Origin: Mikrocytos mackini
Taxonomy: Eukaryota > Endomyxa > Ascetosporea > Mikrocytida > Mikrocytiidae
Assembly (NCBI GenBank): GCA_030180075.1
Contig: JASNJN010000112.1
Span: 1 to 33,055 of the forward strand
DNA length: 33,055 nucleotides
Direction: 5' to 3'
Shown: positions 18,527 to 27,772 of the stretch, one piece after another
Layout of the letters: every line of letters starts with the position of its first letter
Position numbering within the stretch: position 1 is the stretch's first letter
Notes under the pieces: model-generated
Databases searched by the model: none
What the model was told of the DNA's origin: nothing
What the model saw: only the letters and a program-made list of their open reading frames with translations
Made by a program: the position numbers and the translations under genes

Positions 18527-19453
18527 TTAAACGCCATTTGACATTATCATAAGCCCGATCAACACCAATATCAATATAAACAATATCCCGCAAAATATAT
18601 AAGCGTATGTTTGAGTATCGTAGTAATCTTTTTTTATCTCATCAAAATCGCCCAAGTCTTCTTCCAAGCCTTTATACAATGTAAACTCATCTGTTACATC
18701 TTCAAATTTATCTTCTTTGTGCGTTCCTTCTACATTAAACATATTCTGTTCTTTTTGTAGTTTATCCAAAAGAAAATCGTTTTCGTGTTCTTTATAATCT
18801 GTAAGCCCAGAAATTTGATCCGAAGAAATGTTTCCAAAACTGCTGTTTAACTGTTCTTTGTTTGTGTTGTCATATGCGTTTGTGAATTCAAATTCGCCTT
18901 CAAAGAAGTCGTCTTTGTCTTGGTTTAGACAAGTTACTGAGTCGTTACTGTGCGTGTTAGATTGATCATTCTGTTCTAATGGTGTGGTTAATGATTCGGG
19001 TAAAATATCACTCATTGTTTTGCCTTCTTGTGTATCAACGTATTCTAATTCTTCTAATTGCTGTTTTGGTTTCGATGGACTGGATTCTAAAGAAGATGAT
19101 TTCGAATTGGAAATGTCAGGAATGACTTCTTTTGGAATGTTGAGAGAAGAATTCTCTGCGGAGGAAATTCCAGACCTGTTTGCGTGGATGGAAGCACGCT
19201 CGAGAGTTAAATAGTCGTCTATTGAAGACGTGTCGCCGTTTTGATCTGGGTTCTGAACAGGGGCTTCAGATGCGAAATTAACAGAACCATCCAATGAACC
19301 AACATCACTGAATAAGTTGTTGAGGAGAGATGTGTCCAGTTTTTTCACGTTAGGATTCAACTCGTCATTTTTATCGATATCTGTAGCGTGTTTGAAGGCT
19401 TCTTCGAGTTGTTGGGCTTTAGCGATGGCCTTCTTGTTGCTCTTCTTTCCCAT
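18527..19453 (-). CDS. Acidic tail-anchored membrane protein, unknown
   Basis: 308 aa. A basic head (MGKKSNKKAIAKAQQL) precedes a long acidic, Ser/Asn/Asp-rich and probably disordered middle (about 20-270). A single hydrophobic helix YAYIFCGILFILILVLIGLMIM (about 283-304) closes the chain with only SNGV after it. With no leader and a C-terminal helix, this is a tail-anchored protein facing the cytosol, inserted after translation. A SNARE-like role fits the plan, but I see no SNARE heptad layer, so I do not claim it. An A/T-rich box lies at 19470-19490. It reads towards the secreted-protein locus (convergent spacer 18255-18526, no features seen). Confidence 0.7.
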   Translation of the reverse strand: MGKKSNKKAIAKAQQLEEAFKHATDIDKNDELNPNVKKLDTSLLNNLFSDVGSLDGSVNFASEAPVQNPDQNGDTSSIDDYLTLERASIHANRSGISSAENSSLNIPKEVIPDISNSKSSSLESSPSKPKQQLEELEYVDTQEGKTMSDILPESLTTPLEQNDQSNTHSNDSVTCLNQDKDDFFEGEFEFTNAYDNTNKEQLNSSFGNISSDQISGLTDYKEHENDFLLDKLQKEQNMFNVEGTHKEDKFEDVTDEFTLYKGLEEDLGDFDEIKKDYYDTQTYAYIFCGILFILILVLIGLMIMSNGV

Positions 19454-19469
19454 AGTTTGTATTTGTAAT

Positions 19470-19490
19470 TTGAAAATTTAAAATTTAGAT
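19470..19490 (-). promoter_or_regulatory. AAATTT-type box of the tail-anchored gene
   Basis: Minus-strand ATCTAAATTTTAAATTTTCA lies about 17-37 bases before ATG 19453. This is the cleanest copy of the shared AAATTTTAAATTT pattern. Confidence 0.5.
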
Positions 19491-19801
19491 TTCAAAATAA
19501 TATTCGAATTTATACACTTACAGGTGGTATTTCTGTTTGTAATTTTGTACTATATATTCTCTTATTTTCTTGTACTTATTCATTTTCTATAACATGGTTT
19601 TGGTTTGTTTTCTCGTTTTTATACAACAACTTAATATTCTTGCAAATCCTCACTTCAAGTATGCGCATTTATATATATCAGTCATTGTAAAGTGAAACGA
19701 ATACATACATTATCTTCCCATTCCTACGATATACGTTTGTATACCTATGCTACTTTTTATTTGCTAAAACATTATTTTGTATATACTATTTATTACTTTA
19801 G
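19491..19801. other. Intergenic spacer, about 310 bases
   Basis: It lies between the tail-anchored gene start and the VHS-GAT gene end, both on the minus strand. No coding frame of note. The upstream part of the tail-anchored gene promoter presumably lies here. Confidence 0.5.
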
Positions 19802-21169
19802 TTATTTAAACAAGTCAGCAAAAGCATCATCTCCGCCTTGTTTTCCTGTAGCACTCGTATTTCCTTTATTTTTGTTTTGTGTATCAATACTTTTCCCGAA
19901 GCTCGTATTCTCAGGCACAAATCCAAAGTCCATTCCACCTCCCATTGCATTCCCTAAGCCTGAGCTACTATTATCACTGTTTTGATTGTCAAAGCTGTTA
20001 TAAGCGTCACCGCCACTAAACCCACTCATTGTGTTCAATGTTTTCTCCTCTTCCTCTCTTTCTTTGTTCAACAAGTTAGTAAATTCGTCCACGTCTCCCG
20101 AGAACATGTCTGTGTTCTTAACTTCGTTTATTCCAGTGTTTATATTGCTCAATATATCGAATATATCAGTCGCTTCTTGTTTTTGCTGTGGCACTGGTTG
20201 TTGTATTTGTTGTGGGCCTCTTTGCATGTGTTCGTGGTAAGGCGTCTGCTGCTGTACTTGTTGTTGTTGCTGGGGCTGTGCGAGGGGAGTCATTTGCGTT
20301 TGTTGGTACTGTGTTGCGTTTCCGATGTTCATATTCTTTGTCATTGGTGTTTCATTGGCAAGAATATTGTATATATCAATTAACTCATTGATGTTGCTGT
20401 TCAGTAGTAAAAACTTGTTTCGAGAGTTAGCGTCTTCGCATTTGTTGATGTTCTCTATTAACCCTTTTTGGTCTATTTTTATCTTCTCAAGAACAATGTT
20501 CACTATTTCGTTGTTTTTGAGCTCAACCCCTCGTAAGGTGGGATTGTTCTGAAACACCTCTGTAAGCAACTTTATGTTTTCCGCAAGACTGCTCGGACTG
20601 AAGGTACTTTGGTAGTCGGTGAAGCTGGGGATAACTTGTTTGATGTTTTCTATTAGACAAACGACCTCAATGTTGCGTTGAATGTACTTCTCAAGCTCAA
20701 CTTCCAAAGGGATGAACGTGGGAGCGGTTGCGATGAATTGGCGCTCTAGGCCTGTGAACAGGAACTCGTGGCGCGTGCCTTCGTAGAGCTTCTTTATGCC
20801 GATTATTATGTGGCCGGCGTAAAACTCGATAGACTTTGACAACTTACCCGGATTCAGTTTGAAGTTCTTTATGCCTTTCTGTTTTGTGGCGATGTTGAGT
20901 AAACTCGTAAGCATGTTCTTCCCAGCACTTGGAAGCAAACGTATGAAATTGTCTGAGCCTAACAAGAAGTTTTCGAGGAGCTTTATGGCTGCAAAAGATT
21001 CCGTGGAAGATCTAGATTTTATGTATTTTCGCAAAGGGTCGAATGTAGCTAAGCAGCTCTCCGTTGACTGTTTCATTGTCTCGATTAGTTGTTTTATACC
21101 GTCCTGAGGAAGCTTGTTTTTGATTACCTGCGATAGCATAAAGGGGACATTGAATGTTGTGTGGTTCAT
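19802..21169 (-). CDS. VHS/ENTH-like plus GAT domain adaptor (Tom1/Lsb5/GGA-type)
   Basis: 455 aa. Residues about 10-135 form an all-helical superhelix of VHS/ENTH type, with the helix SFAAIKLLENFL typical of the family's 'LxLLexLxxN' turn. Residues about 195-272 fit a GAT three-helix bundle: LLTEVFQNNP, then EIVNIVLEKIKIDQKGLIENI, then NKFLLLNSNINELIDIYNIL, which matches the family's 'LLxLNDxLNxxLxxYxxL' helix. These adaptors bind ubiquitinated cargo, Arf and clathrin at the Golgi or endosome. A Gln-rich tract (about 291-334) follows, then a disordered Gly/Asn/Ser tail with DAFADLF at the end, like the DxF and acidic-Phe motifs that recruit clathrin/AP2. No membrane segment. It starts 131 bases from the MULE left end. 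The GAT call is firmer than the VHS call. Confidence 0.65.
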   Translation of the reverse strand: MNHTTFNVPFMLSQVIKNKLPQDGIKQLIETMKQSTESCLATFDPLRKYIKSRSSTESFAAIKLLENFLLGSDNFIRLLPSAGKNMLTSLLNIATKQKGIKNFKLNPGKLSKSIEFYAGHIIIGIKKLYEGTRHEFLFTGLERQFIATAPTFIPLEVELEKYIQRNIEVVCLIENIKQVIPSFTDYQSTFSPSSLAENIKLLTEVFQNNPTLRGVELKNNEIVNIVLEKIKIDQKGLIENINKCEDANSRNKFLLLNSNINELIDIYNILANETPMTKNMNIGNATQYQQTQMTPLAQPQQQQQVQQQTPYHEHMQRGPQQIQQPVPQQKQEATDIFDILSNINTGINEVKNTDMFSGDVDEFTNLLNKEREEEEKTLNTMSGFSGGDAYNSFDNQNSDNSSSGLGNAMGGGMDFGFVPENTSFGKSIDTQNKNKGNTSATGKQGGDDAFADLFK

Positions 21170-21172
21170 TTA

Positions 21173-21195
21173 GAATTTTTAAAATTTTAACTTTT
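21173..21195 (-). promoter_or_regulatory. AAATTT-type box of the VHS-GAT gene
   Basis: Minus-strand AAAAGTTAAAATTTTAAAAA lies directly before ATG 21169, and a CCC (TTGCCCAATC) lies about 60 bases upstream. Both lie outside the MULE, whose left end is near 21301. Confidence 0.5.
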
Positions 21196-21300
21196 CTGTG
21201 GATTTAAAACCTGTTGAAAAGAAGATTGGGCAATCTATATAATCCGTTGGTTATATGACGGATATATTGGGATATATTGGCCCTTTCGAGATAAAATATT

Positions 21301-21683
21301 CGTAGAATCTCATTGTAGCAAATTTCAACCCTGTGGATTTGGCTAAATAAAATATATGTGATTAATTATATGTTTAAACGCATTCTCCTGGATTTTGGGT
21401 CGTGAAAGGTTTCTGGTTTTGTTTTTTTGAACATTTTAGTATGTTAAATGATTTTTAAAAAGTAGGCAGCTTTTTGATAAATAAAGAAGCGGGGGAATGG
21501 TTCTAAAGTTTTGGGCATCATGTGTTCACTTAGAAATAGCTCCGATTTCAGACAAATGGTCTTATTGTTTTTAAAAATTAAAATTTCCAACTCTTAAAAG
21601 TTGATCTCTTGCCTTCTGCACACATCTACGCATCCACTTAAACCAAGATGAACACAGCCACGAAAGACAAAGTACTGAATAAT
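21301..21683 (+). repeat. MULE left terminal inverted repeat
   Basis: It matches the reverse complement of 24583-24968 along its length with roughly ten differences by eye (about 97%). A few more bases (AAAATA) may match further out. It carries an AAATTT-type box (21568-21588), ATG 21648 and twelve codons of the first transposase frame. Confidence 0.9.
21568..21588 (+). promoter_or_regulatory. AAATTT-type box inside the TIR
   Basis: TTTTTAAAAATTAAAATTTCC, about 60 bases before ATG 21648, matches the host-type upstream signal. The right TIR carries the same box in inverted orientation, so both ends may drive inward transcription. Confidence 0.4.
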
Positions 21684-24050
21684 AGTTCCCCTACTAATAG
21701 AATCATCACAGGTCTACCACAGCAATTCGTTCGCGAACCTAATGCTATAAACACATTCCACGAAGAAGCTTTCAACAATATCTTATCTAAATTGACATCA
21801 TTTTCGGATTTGAAAACTGCCTTGAAAGATTACTGGGAGAAAACAGGGCATTTCTTTATTATCAAACGATCTAAAGTTTTTGACAAAAAATAAATGCAGC
21901 TCAAAATTATCGCGCCATATCAAGATTGCGCCTGCGAATAAGATAGATCTTCCTGATATATACTCACGATTTGTTTACGAAATCATCGAACTGGAATGTT
22001 TTTTGAAAAAAGGCGAAACACGCACAGTGTTTTAAAGGGATGTGGTTCGTATAAGCTTAACTGTCCTTGTAGTATTAAGATAAAGCTCGGGATAATCAAC
22101 AACCAGATGACATTTCATGTTTATAAATCCGAAAGACAACACACACATGAACAGATGCCCGACATCATCTTTAATTCTCGCTATACAATTCCAAGTGAAA
22201 TATCAGAGTTTATTTTTGATGCCATTGAAGCACGGGCATATATTCCTACATTGTGTAACCATATAAACACAAAACACAATTTGACTTTAACAACAAAGAA
22301 GCTTCATAATCATTTGAGAGGAAAACAGAGGTTAAATTTTGAACAAGGCTGTGCTATTTTGGAGAAGCATGGATACACAACATATATACTGGACAATAAA
22401 AACAATATAAACGGAATCATATACCAGGATGACCTTATGAAAAAAGCACTAGCATTTTACAGCGAAATAATTCTCATGGATAGTACTTATGGGTTAACAG
22501 ATGTGGGCTTTTCTTTCTTTGTTTTGATAACAATTGATGGAAATGGAAATACAATTCCAGTCGCCTGGATGTTACTTTATAATGAAACTAAAGTTATACT
22601 AACAGCAGCATTGTGTGTTTTTAAAAATGAAAACCCCAAAACCATTCGAACACGTGTATTTTTCACAGACAAAGATTTAGTAGAACGATCTTCAATTAAA
22701 TCAGTGTTTCCTCACGTTAAACTCAAACTTTGTAGATTTCATACTTTGAGAGCTTTGGGGCGTGAGGTAACAATTCAGAAGTTTGGAATGACTTCTATTG
22801 AAAAGAAAAGAATAAATAAGATCTTTCAAAATATGGTCTACGCTAAGGATAAATTAGAGCTTCTAAGATTATTCAATAAGATACCCAATCCGGCTGTTAA
22901 AGAATATTTCAAAAATAATTGGCTCGATATCTACGAGGAATGGAATTTTTTTATCGACCCAAAACAGTTTTATCACAATACATCCACAACGAATAGAGTG
23001 GAAAGATATTTTGGCAAGCTGAAGAAGATGGCCAAATTAAAATCGACAATGGGGGAAGCTTTACAAGAATTATTGAAATTTCACCATTACGATAAAAACA
23101 TGCTTTCCCAGAAATATCGTAACAGTTTTGTAAAGGTAAAGCCAATAGAGCAATCATATATTAGTTACTTGAGTGATTTTATGACTCCCTTTTCCTATTC
23201 TTTATTAAAGGATCAATTAATTCAAACAAAAGGAGAATACTTTTGTCAATCACTAAGGAAGTATTATACGACTACTTATTCGTGTAGCTGTGGTTTTACA
23301 ATAAGAAATGGCATGCCATGTTCACACATGCTATGGAAGAACGGATATAAAGATGCAACAAACTATATTCATAAATATCACCAGATGAGTTATATGTTAG
23401 AATTTATAAAAGAAATAGATAATTTATTTAAACATGGAATAATTAAAACCATGAAACAGGACTCTGAATATAAACCGAAAATGATTGTAGTAGACAAAAA
23501 AGAAATTGTTAATAAAGAAAAACGATTTAAAAATTTAAGAATTATAACAAACAAGATCAATGGATTAATAGCTGATAATACTGGGTATATTTATCAAGGA
23601 GTTTTTGAGGTTTTCAGTAAGATTGAGAATTTTGTTACGGAAAAGAAAAACTTGGAATTAACAAAACTATTTGACTATCTAAACATCGATGTTAGTCTGA
23701 ATCAACGAGGAAAATATAGGGGAGAATATGAATTGCCAGTAGCAGACGCATTGGTATTAAACCATGAAGAAAATAATTCTTTGTTGTTAAATGATTTGAA
23801 AAGTTTAGATGATGCCCAAAGTCCGAGGAGTCGTGGAAATACAGGAGATATTTATATGAAGAAGCAAAATATCAGGTTTTCAAATACAGAAGGGCCATCT
23901 ATTGAAAACAAAGTCAGGATAGATAAAAATTTTACTATTACAAATACACTTCCCGATGATGTTAATATTATTCGTAATAAAACCAAAGGAAGACAGAAAG
24001 GGCAAGTAACAACTGTGATTGGAATTAAAAAAGCAAAAAATATTAAATAA
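21648..24050 (+). CDS. MULE transposase, N-terminal part frame-disrupted
   Basis: The main frame (21996-24050, 684 aa from its first ATG) holds the catalytic core: D162 in LMDSTYGLTD, D225 in FFTDKDLVERS followed by the CRFH motif, and E336 in TTNRVERYFG. It also has a SWIM zinc finger CSCGFTIRNGMPCSHM (C430, C432, C442, H444). A Cys/His N-terminal patch (CGSYKLNCPC ... HTH) resembles the FAR1/FLYWCH-WRKY-GCM1 DNA-binding fold. The chain's beginning lies upstream: an 81-codon frame from ATG 21648 (MNTATKDKVLNN ... DYWEKTGHFFIIKRSKVF), then a short bridge in another frame starting KCSSKLSRHI. So the N-terminal part is interrupted about twice while the core is open. It would cut the TIRs and reinsert the element. 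Present-day activity from this copy is unlikely, although the TIRs look young. Confidence 0.85.
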
Positions 24051-24582
24051 TAATATAATAATAATACTAATAATACTAATAAATATATTTTACTTTTTAT
24101 TAAATTTTATATCAGTTGGACATGTTTTTGCTAGGTAAAGATGTTTCAAAGTCTAGTTCAACATTAAATCGAAAGCTTTTGGTGATTGGTACATGTTGTT
24201 AAGATTCATTTTGGAGTTCATCTCATACATTTGTGTGGATTTTACATCTTGTTATTAATCTACTGTTAAATTATGTAGGCTTTGTTTTCTTCTTTCTACA
24301 GTTTTGATTTTCAACATCTTTAGGTTGTGTCTACGAGCACAACGTTATTGTAAAGTGATAAATTACGTACAGGTATATTCGTCTTCTGGATCATAGCCAA
24401 TAGTGTTAGTATATTCTGCACAGAACTCTTATTAAAGGTAATTGCTAGATTGTGGTATTTATTACCAAATGAAGAGTTTCATGTTGTCTAGCCTGATTCA
24501 AATGATATCATACCCCCATTTATATATAATCTAATGTTAATTCGTTGAAACGTGGCGGGTCAAGAGTTACAACAATGAAATC
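24051..24582. other. MULE internal region between transposase and right TIR
   Basis: Starts with an AAT/ATA-rich short repeat (about 24048-24085). The rest lacks long frames. A short minus-strand frame starts in the right TIR and dies at about 24520. Confidence 0.6.
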
Positions 24583-24618
24583 ATTATTCAGTACTTTGTC
24601 TTTCGTGGCTGTGTTCAT
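24520..24618 (-). CDS. Short mirrored ORF starting in the MULE right TIR
   Basis: ATG 24618 on the minus strand reads MNTATKDKVLNN, identical to the start of the transposase frame at 21648, because the start codon lies inside the TIR. It then diverges (DFIVVTLDPPRF) and stops after 32 codons. It may be the relic of a second gene reading inward from the right end, or only a by-product of TIR copying. Confidence 0.35.
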   Translation of the reverse strand: MNTATKDKVLNNDFIVVTLDPPRFNELTLDYI

Positions 24619-24968
24619 GTTGGTTTAAGTGGATGCGTAGATGTGTGCAGAAGACAAGAGATCAACTTTTAAGAGTTGGAAATTTTAATTTTTAAAAACA
24701 ATAAGACCATTTGTCTGAAATCGGAGCTATTTCTAAGTGAATACTTGATGCCCAAAACTTTAGAACCATTCCCCCGCCTCTTTATTTATCAAAAAGCTGC
24801 CTACTTTTTAAAAATCATTTAACATACTAAAATGTTAAAAAAAAAACAAAACCAGAAACCTTTCACGACCCAAAATCCAGGAGAATGCGTTTAAACATAT
24901 AATTAATCACATACATTTTATTTAGCCAAATCCACAGGGTTGAAATTTGCGTACAATGAGATTCTACG
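24583..24968 (-). repeat. MULE right terminal inverted repeat
   Basis: 386 bases, the inverse of 21301-21683. The outer end reads GAGATTCTACG on the plus strand, matching CGTAGAATCTC at the left end. Confidence 0.9.
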
Positions 24969-25229
24969 TATTTTGTTTGTATTACCTGGGCGTCCAATCT
25001 GATTAAAACCTATCTCTATGACTTATTGGCCATTCTACACAAAATACAACGCATATTAGACTTCCGAGATGCTCAGGGGGTGTGTTTCCCCTTTTCTTTT
25101 TGAAAAGTTATTATTTTTGAAAAATTTCTACGACCGATTTTCAAGAAACACAGGAATAAGAACGAATAAACAATCTTGAAGAAACTACAACTAGTCCCAA
25201 TACCCTAATACCACCTACCAAGAATCAAA
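24969..25229. other. Spacer between MULE and decayed ATPase gene
   Basis: No frame or RNA gene recognised. It may include lost 5' sequence of the pseudogene that follows. Confidence 0.5.
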
Positions 25230-27463
25230 TGGTGAACCTTGTTCCAATAATAACAAAAGTTTACCAATTCCCAACATACCAACGGCCTATTGTCATCTCT
25301 AAGCCTATAATCCAGCAATGTAATCACAAGTATCTATTAAAAGGAAATCCCGTATCGATAAAACACAAATTTGTGGTGGCCTTTTTGTAAAGGCTTTCAA
25401 AACACTAATTACTCGCCCCAGAAGGTTTGGAAAACTACTTTTTTTAATGCTATAAGATTTATAGCAGAAGGGGAAATTAACAGGGTGTTATTTAAAGGTA
25501 TGTATAACTTTGATCAACCATGGAAAAACCTTGCTTGCAAATATGTGGACAACATGGGGAATTAATTAATTATCCCAAATAATCTAGACTCGTGTGCAAT
25601 AGAATTCGTAGAAGGGATACCGAAAGAAGCTGTACCATTTCCTTGGAATAAATATCCGGTGGTATCTATCAGTTGAAACAAATGACCCACGAACCCTTGG
25701 AGACATAGAAAAATGTTTGATTGAGAAAGTCGATTCAATAGCAGAAGAATATGGTATATTAGATAAACTCACTGCCATAAAGGTAATAAAAGTTCTACAA
25801 ATTATTTCTATCGTTTGTTATGCCTTTTGTTAATAATTGACGGTATCTATGAGAAAAGATTGGTGTTATTAGTGATGAATATGATAGCATGGTCCGCGGA
25901 ATATCTGATAGAGAAGATTACGAGCAAAAAAATTCGAACATTTTTGGTTAGGTTTTATTCCGAAATCAAAGATGTTGAAAAATACATTTGTCTATTGGTT
26001 GTAACTGGGGTGATTCTATATTAATAAAAGACCTATTATCTCCCGTAAGCATCTGGGAAGATGAAATCATACCAGATGAATACTCTAGTATTGTTGGGTT
26101 CACGGAAGAAAAAATAACGAATAGTTTTGCAACGCAACAATTTAAAGACATTTACAACCTAATCATAGAATTTGAATCAAATGGTCTACGCAAATTAACT
26201 GCCATGAAAAGCATTAGAAAAGCAGTAATAAAGAAATTGACTGAGTGGTATGATGGGTAACAGTTTCCAGGCGGCGGTCCTTCGGTTTACAATTCAAATT
26301 CTATAATGTTTTGTTTTGGTAAACGACAAATGTTTAGTTATTGGAGTAATCAATATGGATCGGAGGTGGCGTATGATGCTATTAAGAACGCTCCTCCATT
26401 TTTTACAATTTTTACAACAAAGAGACGATAGATTTCATTCCTAGTGACATACTTAAAATTTCAGTTGAAGATAACATGGACGAATTAAACAGAGCAATTG
26501 CAAAGACTTTCCAAACAGGATATTTAACGATTGACAAACAACATAGTTCTGAGGAGATTGTTGCAGGAATAAGAAGGCAACAAGATACAAGAGAAATTCA
26601 AAATATGAACAATAATGAAATTTAAAAGTACCGCCTCATTGAAGAAAGGAAAGTAGCACGGATCCAAAAGAACAAAGCTGAAATAACAAAACAACTACGG
26701 GATATTCAGAATAATACCAACAAATGTAAAAGATGCTCTTAACAGGGATCCCGAAGGATTCAAGAAAGATAAATTCTATTATAGCCTTGTTGTTCCTAAC
26801 AAAGAGGTATCCAGAAACCTTATAGAGTCCGTAGAATAAACTTTATTTCGAAAGTACAATTTTGCTACCAGGAGTATAGGGGGTGTTTTATAATATCAAT
26901 TGAAAGGTCAAGATTGGCCAGTTTCTTCAAATTAATGAGTGAATGTATGTTTTTCCCAGCATATGGCAAGTTAGGTGAGAATATTTATGAAAAGGATCTT
27001 CACTCTTCAATGATCATAGCTTTCATAAATATGTGAATAGACGTCAGGCCAGAAATAGGTCTGATATAATTTTTAAATATAATGACAAAATATACATTCT
27101 AGAATTGAAAGTTGAGGAATCCCCGTTCCCGGAACATAAGAGAAAAGACGAAGGATTTTTGCAAGCCTATAAATTTTACATACCTAAGTTTTTAAAAGAA
27201 AAACGTGAAATTTACATTATTGGAATAAACTTTACTCCATATAAGCCAATAAAAAACAATAGAGATAACAAATTAAAAGACGACAATTATATAACACACA
27301 AAAATATCAACAATGTTTATATGGAGAAGTTCACTACAAATAAGAAGGTAATAAAACATTGGAGTATCCAGGTTGCACCTGATAAGGAGTTTAAAATGAG
27401 CAATCAAGACCCATATAATGAGCCGTTCGACGAAAGGAAAACCACAATATGTTATAAACAATA
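25230..27463 (+). pseudogene. Decayed AAA-ATPase-like / PDDEXK (DUF1703-type) gene
   Basis: Scattered plus-strand pieces in all three frames keep the family's landmarks in order: LITRPRRFGK (Walker A block, about 25408-25437); FPWNKYPVVSIS (about 25638); ISDEYDSMVRG (Walker B, about 25870); LLVVTGV (about 25995); IVGFTEEKITNSF (about 26090); PSVYNSNSI (about 26284); FQTGYLTI (about 26513); VVPNKEV (about 26787); EKDLHSSMIIAF (about 26990); and the nuclease core SDIIFKYNDKIYILELKV (27054-27107) with GFLQAYKFY and IYIIGINFTP after it. The D...E-L-K and Q..K triad of the PD-(D/E)XK fold is kept in the longest piece (27033-27464). At least six breaks separate the pieces, so it is dead. Relatives are best known from bacteria (notably Bacteroidetes and Clostridia) and some fungi, so a transfer origin is plausible. 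Confidence 0.75.
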
Positions 27464-27466
27464 GGA

Positions 27467-27772
27467 AGGTTTTGAATCATTGCTAAAAGGCGGAAACTAA
27501 AAATATGATAAAAATTTAAAAGACAGATACAAATGATATTTTAAATAATAAACATTAGTAATAATTTGTATAAATTAAAATATGTTTTGGGATTCTGAAA
27601 ATAAAGTTTATTTAAGGTAGTTTGAAACGATAAATATATGGAAACATTGGGTTTTATCGAAAGGATTTCTTCTTCCGATAATTGAAACACAATAAACTTG
27701 AAGCTATAGTGTTATTTTAATTAGTAATCATATCAGTTTAAATATGTAGTTATACTTCTATTTAAATAATAG
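27467..27772. other. Convergent spacer before leuS-type gene
   Basis: About 300 A/T-rich bases without a coding frame, between the pseudogene and the 3' end of the LeuRS gene. Confidence 0.6.

Larger units (their letters stand above)
21301..24968 (+). mobile_element. MULE-type DNA transposon with ~385-bp terminal inverted repeats
   Basis: The element is bounded by near-identical inverted repeats (21301-21683 and 24583-24968) and holds a mutator-like transposase with DDE triad and SWIM zinc finger. Total about 3.7 kb. I could not find a clear 8-10 base target duplication: the flanks of the outermost matching bases (AAAATATT and TATTTTGT) do not match as direct repeats. Either the TIR ends are slightly misplaced or the duplication has decayed. 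It lies 131 bases upstream of the VHS-GAT start on one side and next to the decayed AAA-ATPase gene on the other. Confidence 0.9.

Noticed and set aside
19982-20552. Cys/Val/Leu-rich plus-strand frames opposite the Gln-rich tract
   Set aside because: They mirror CAG/CAA codons of the VHS-GAT gene and have no independent support.
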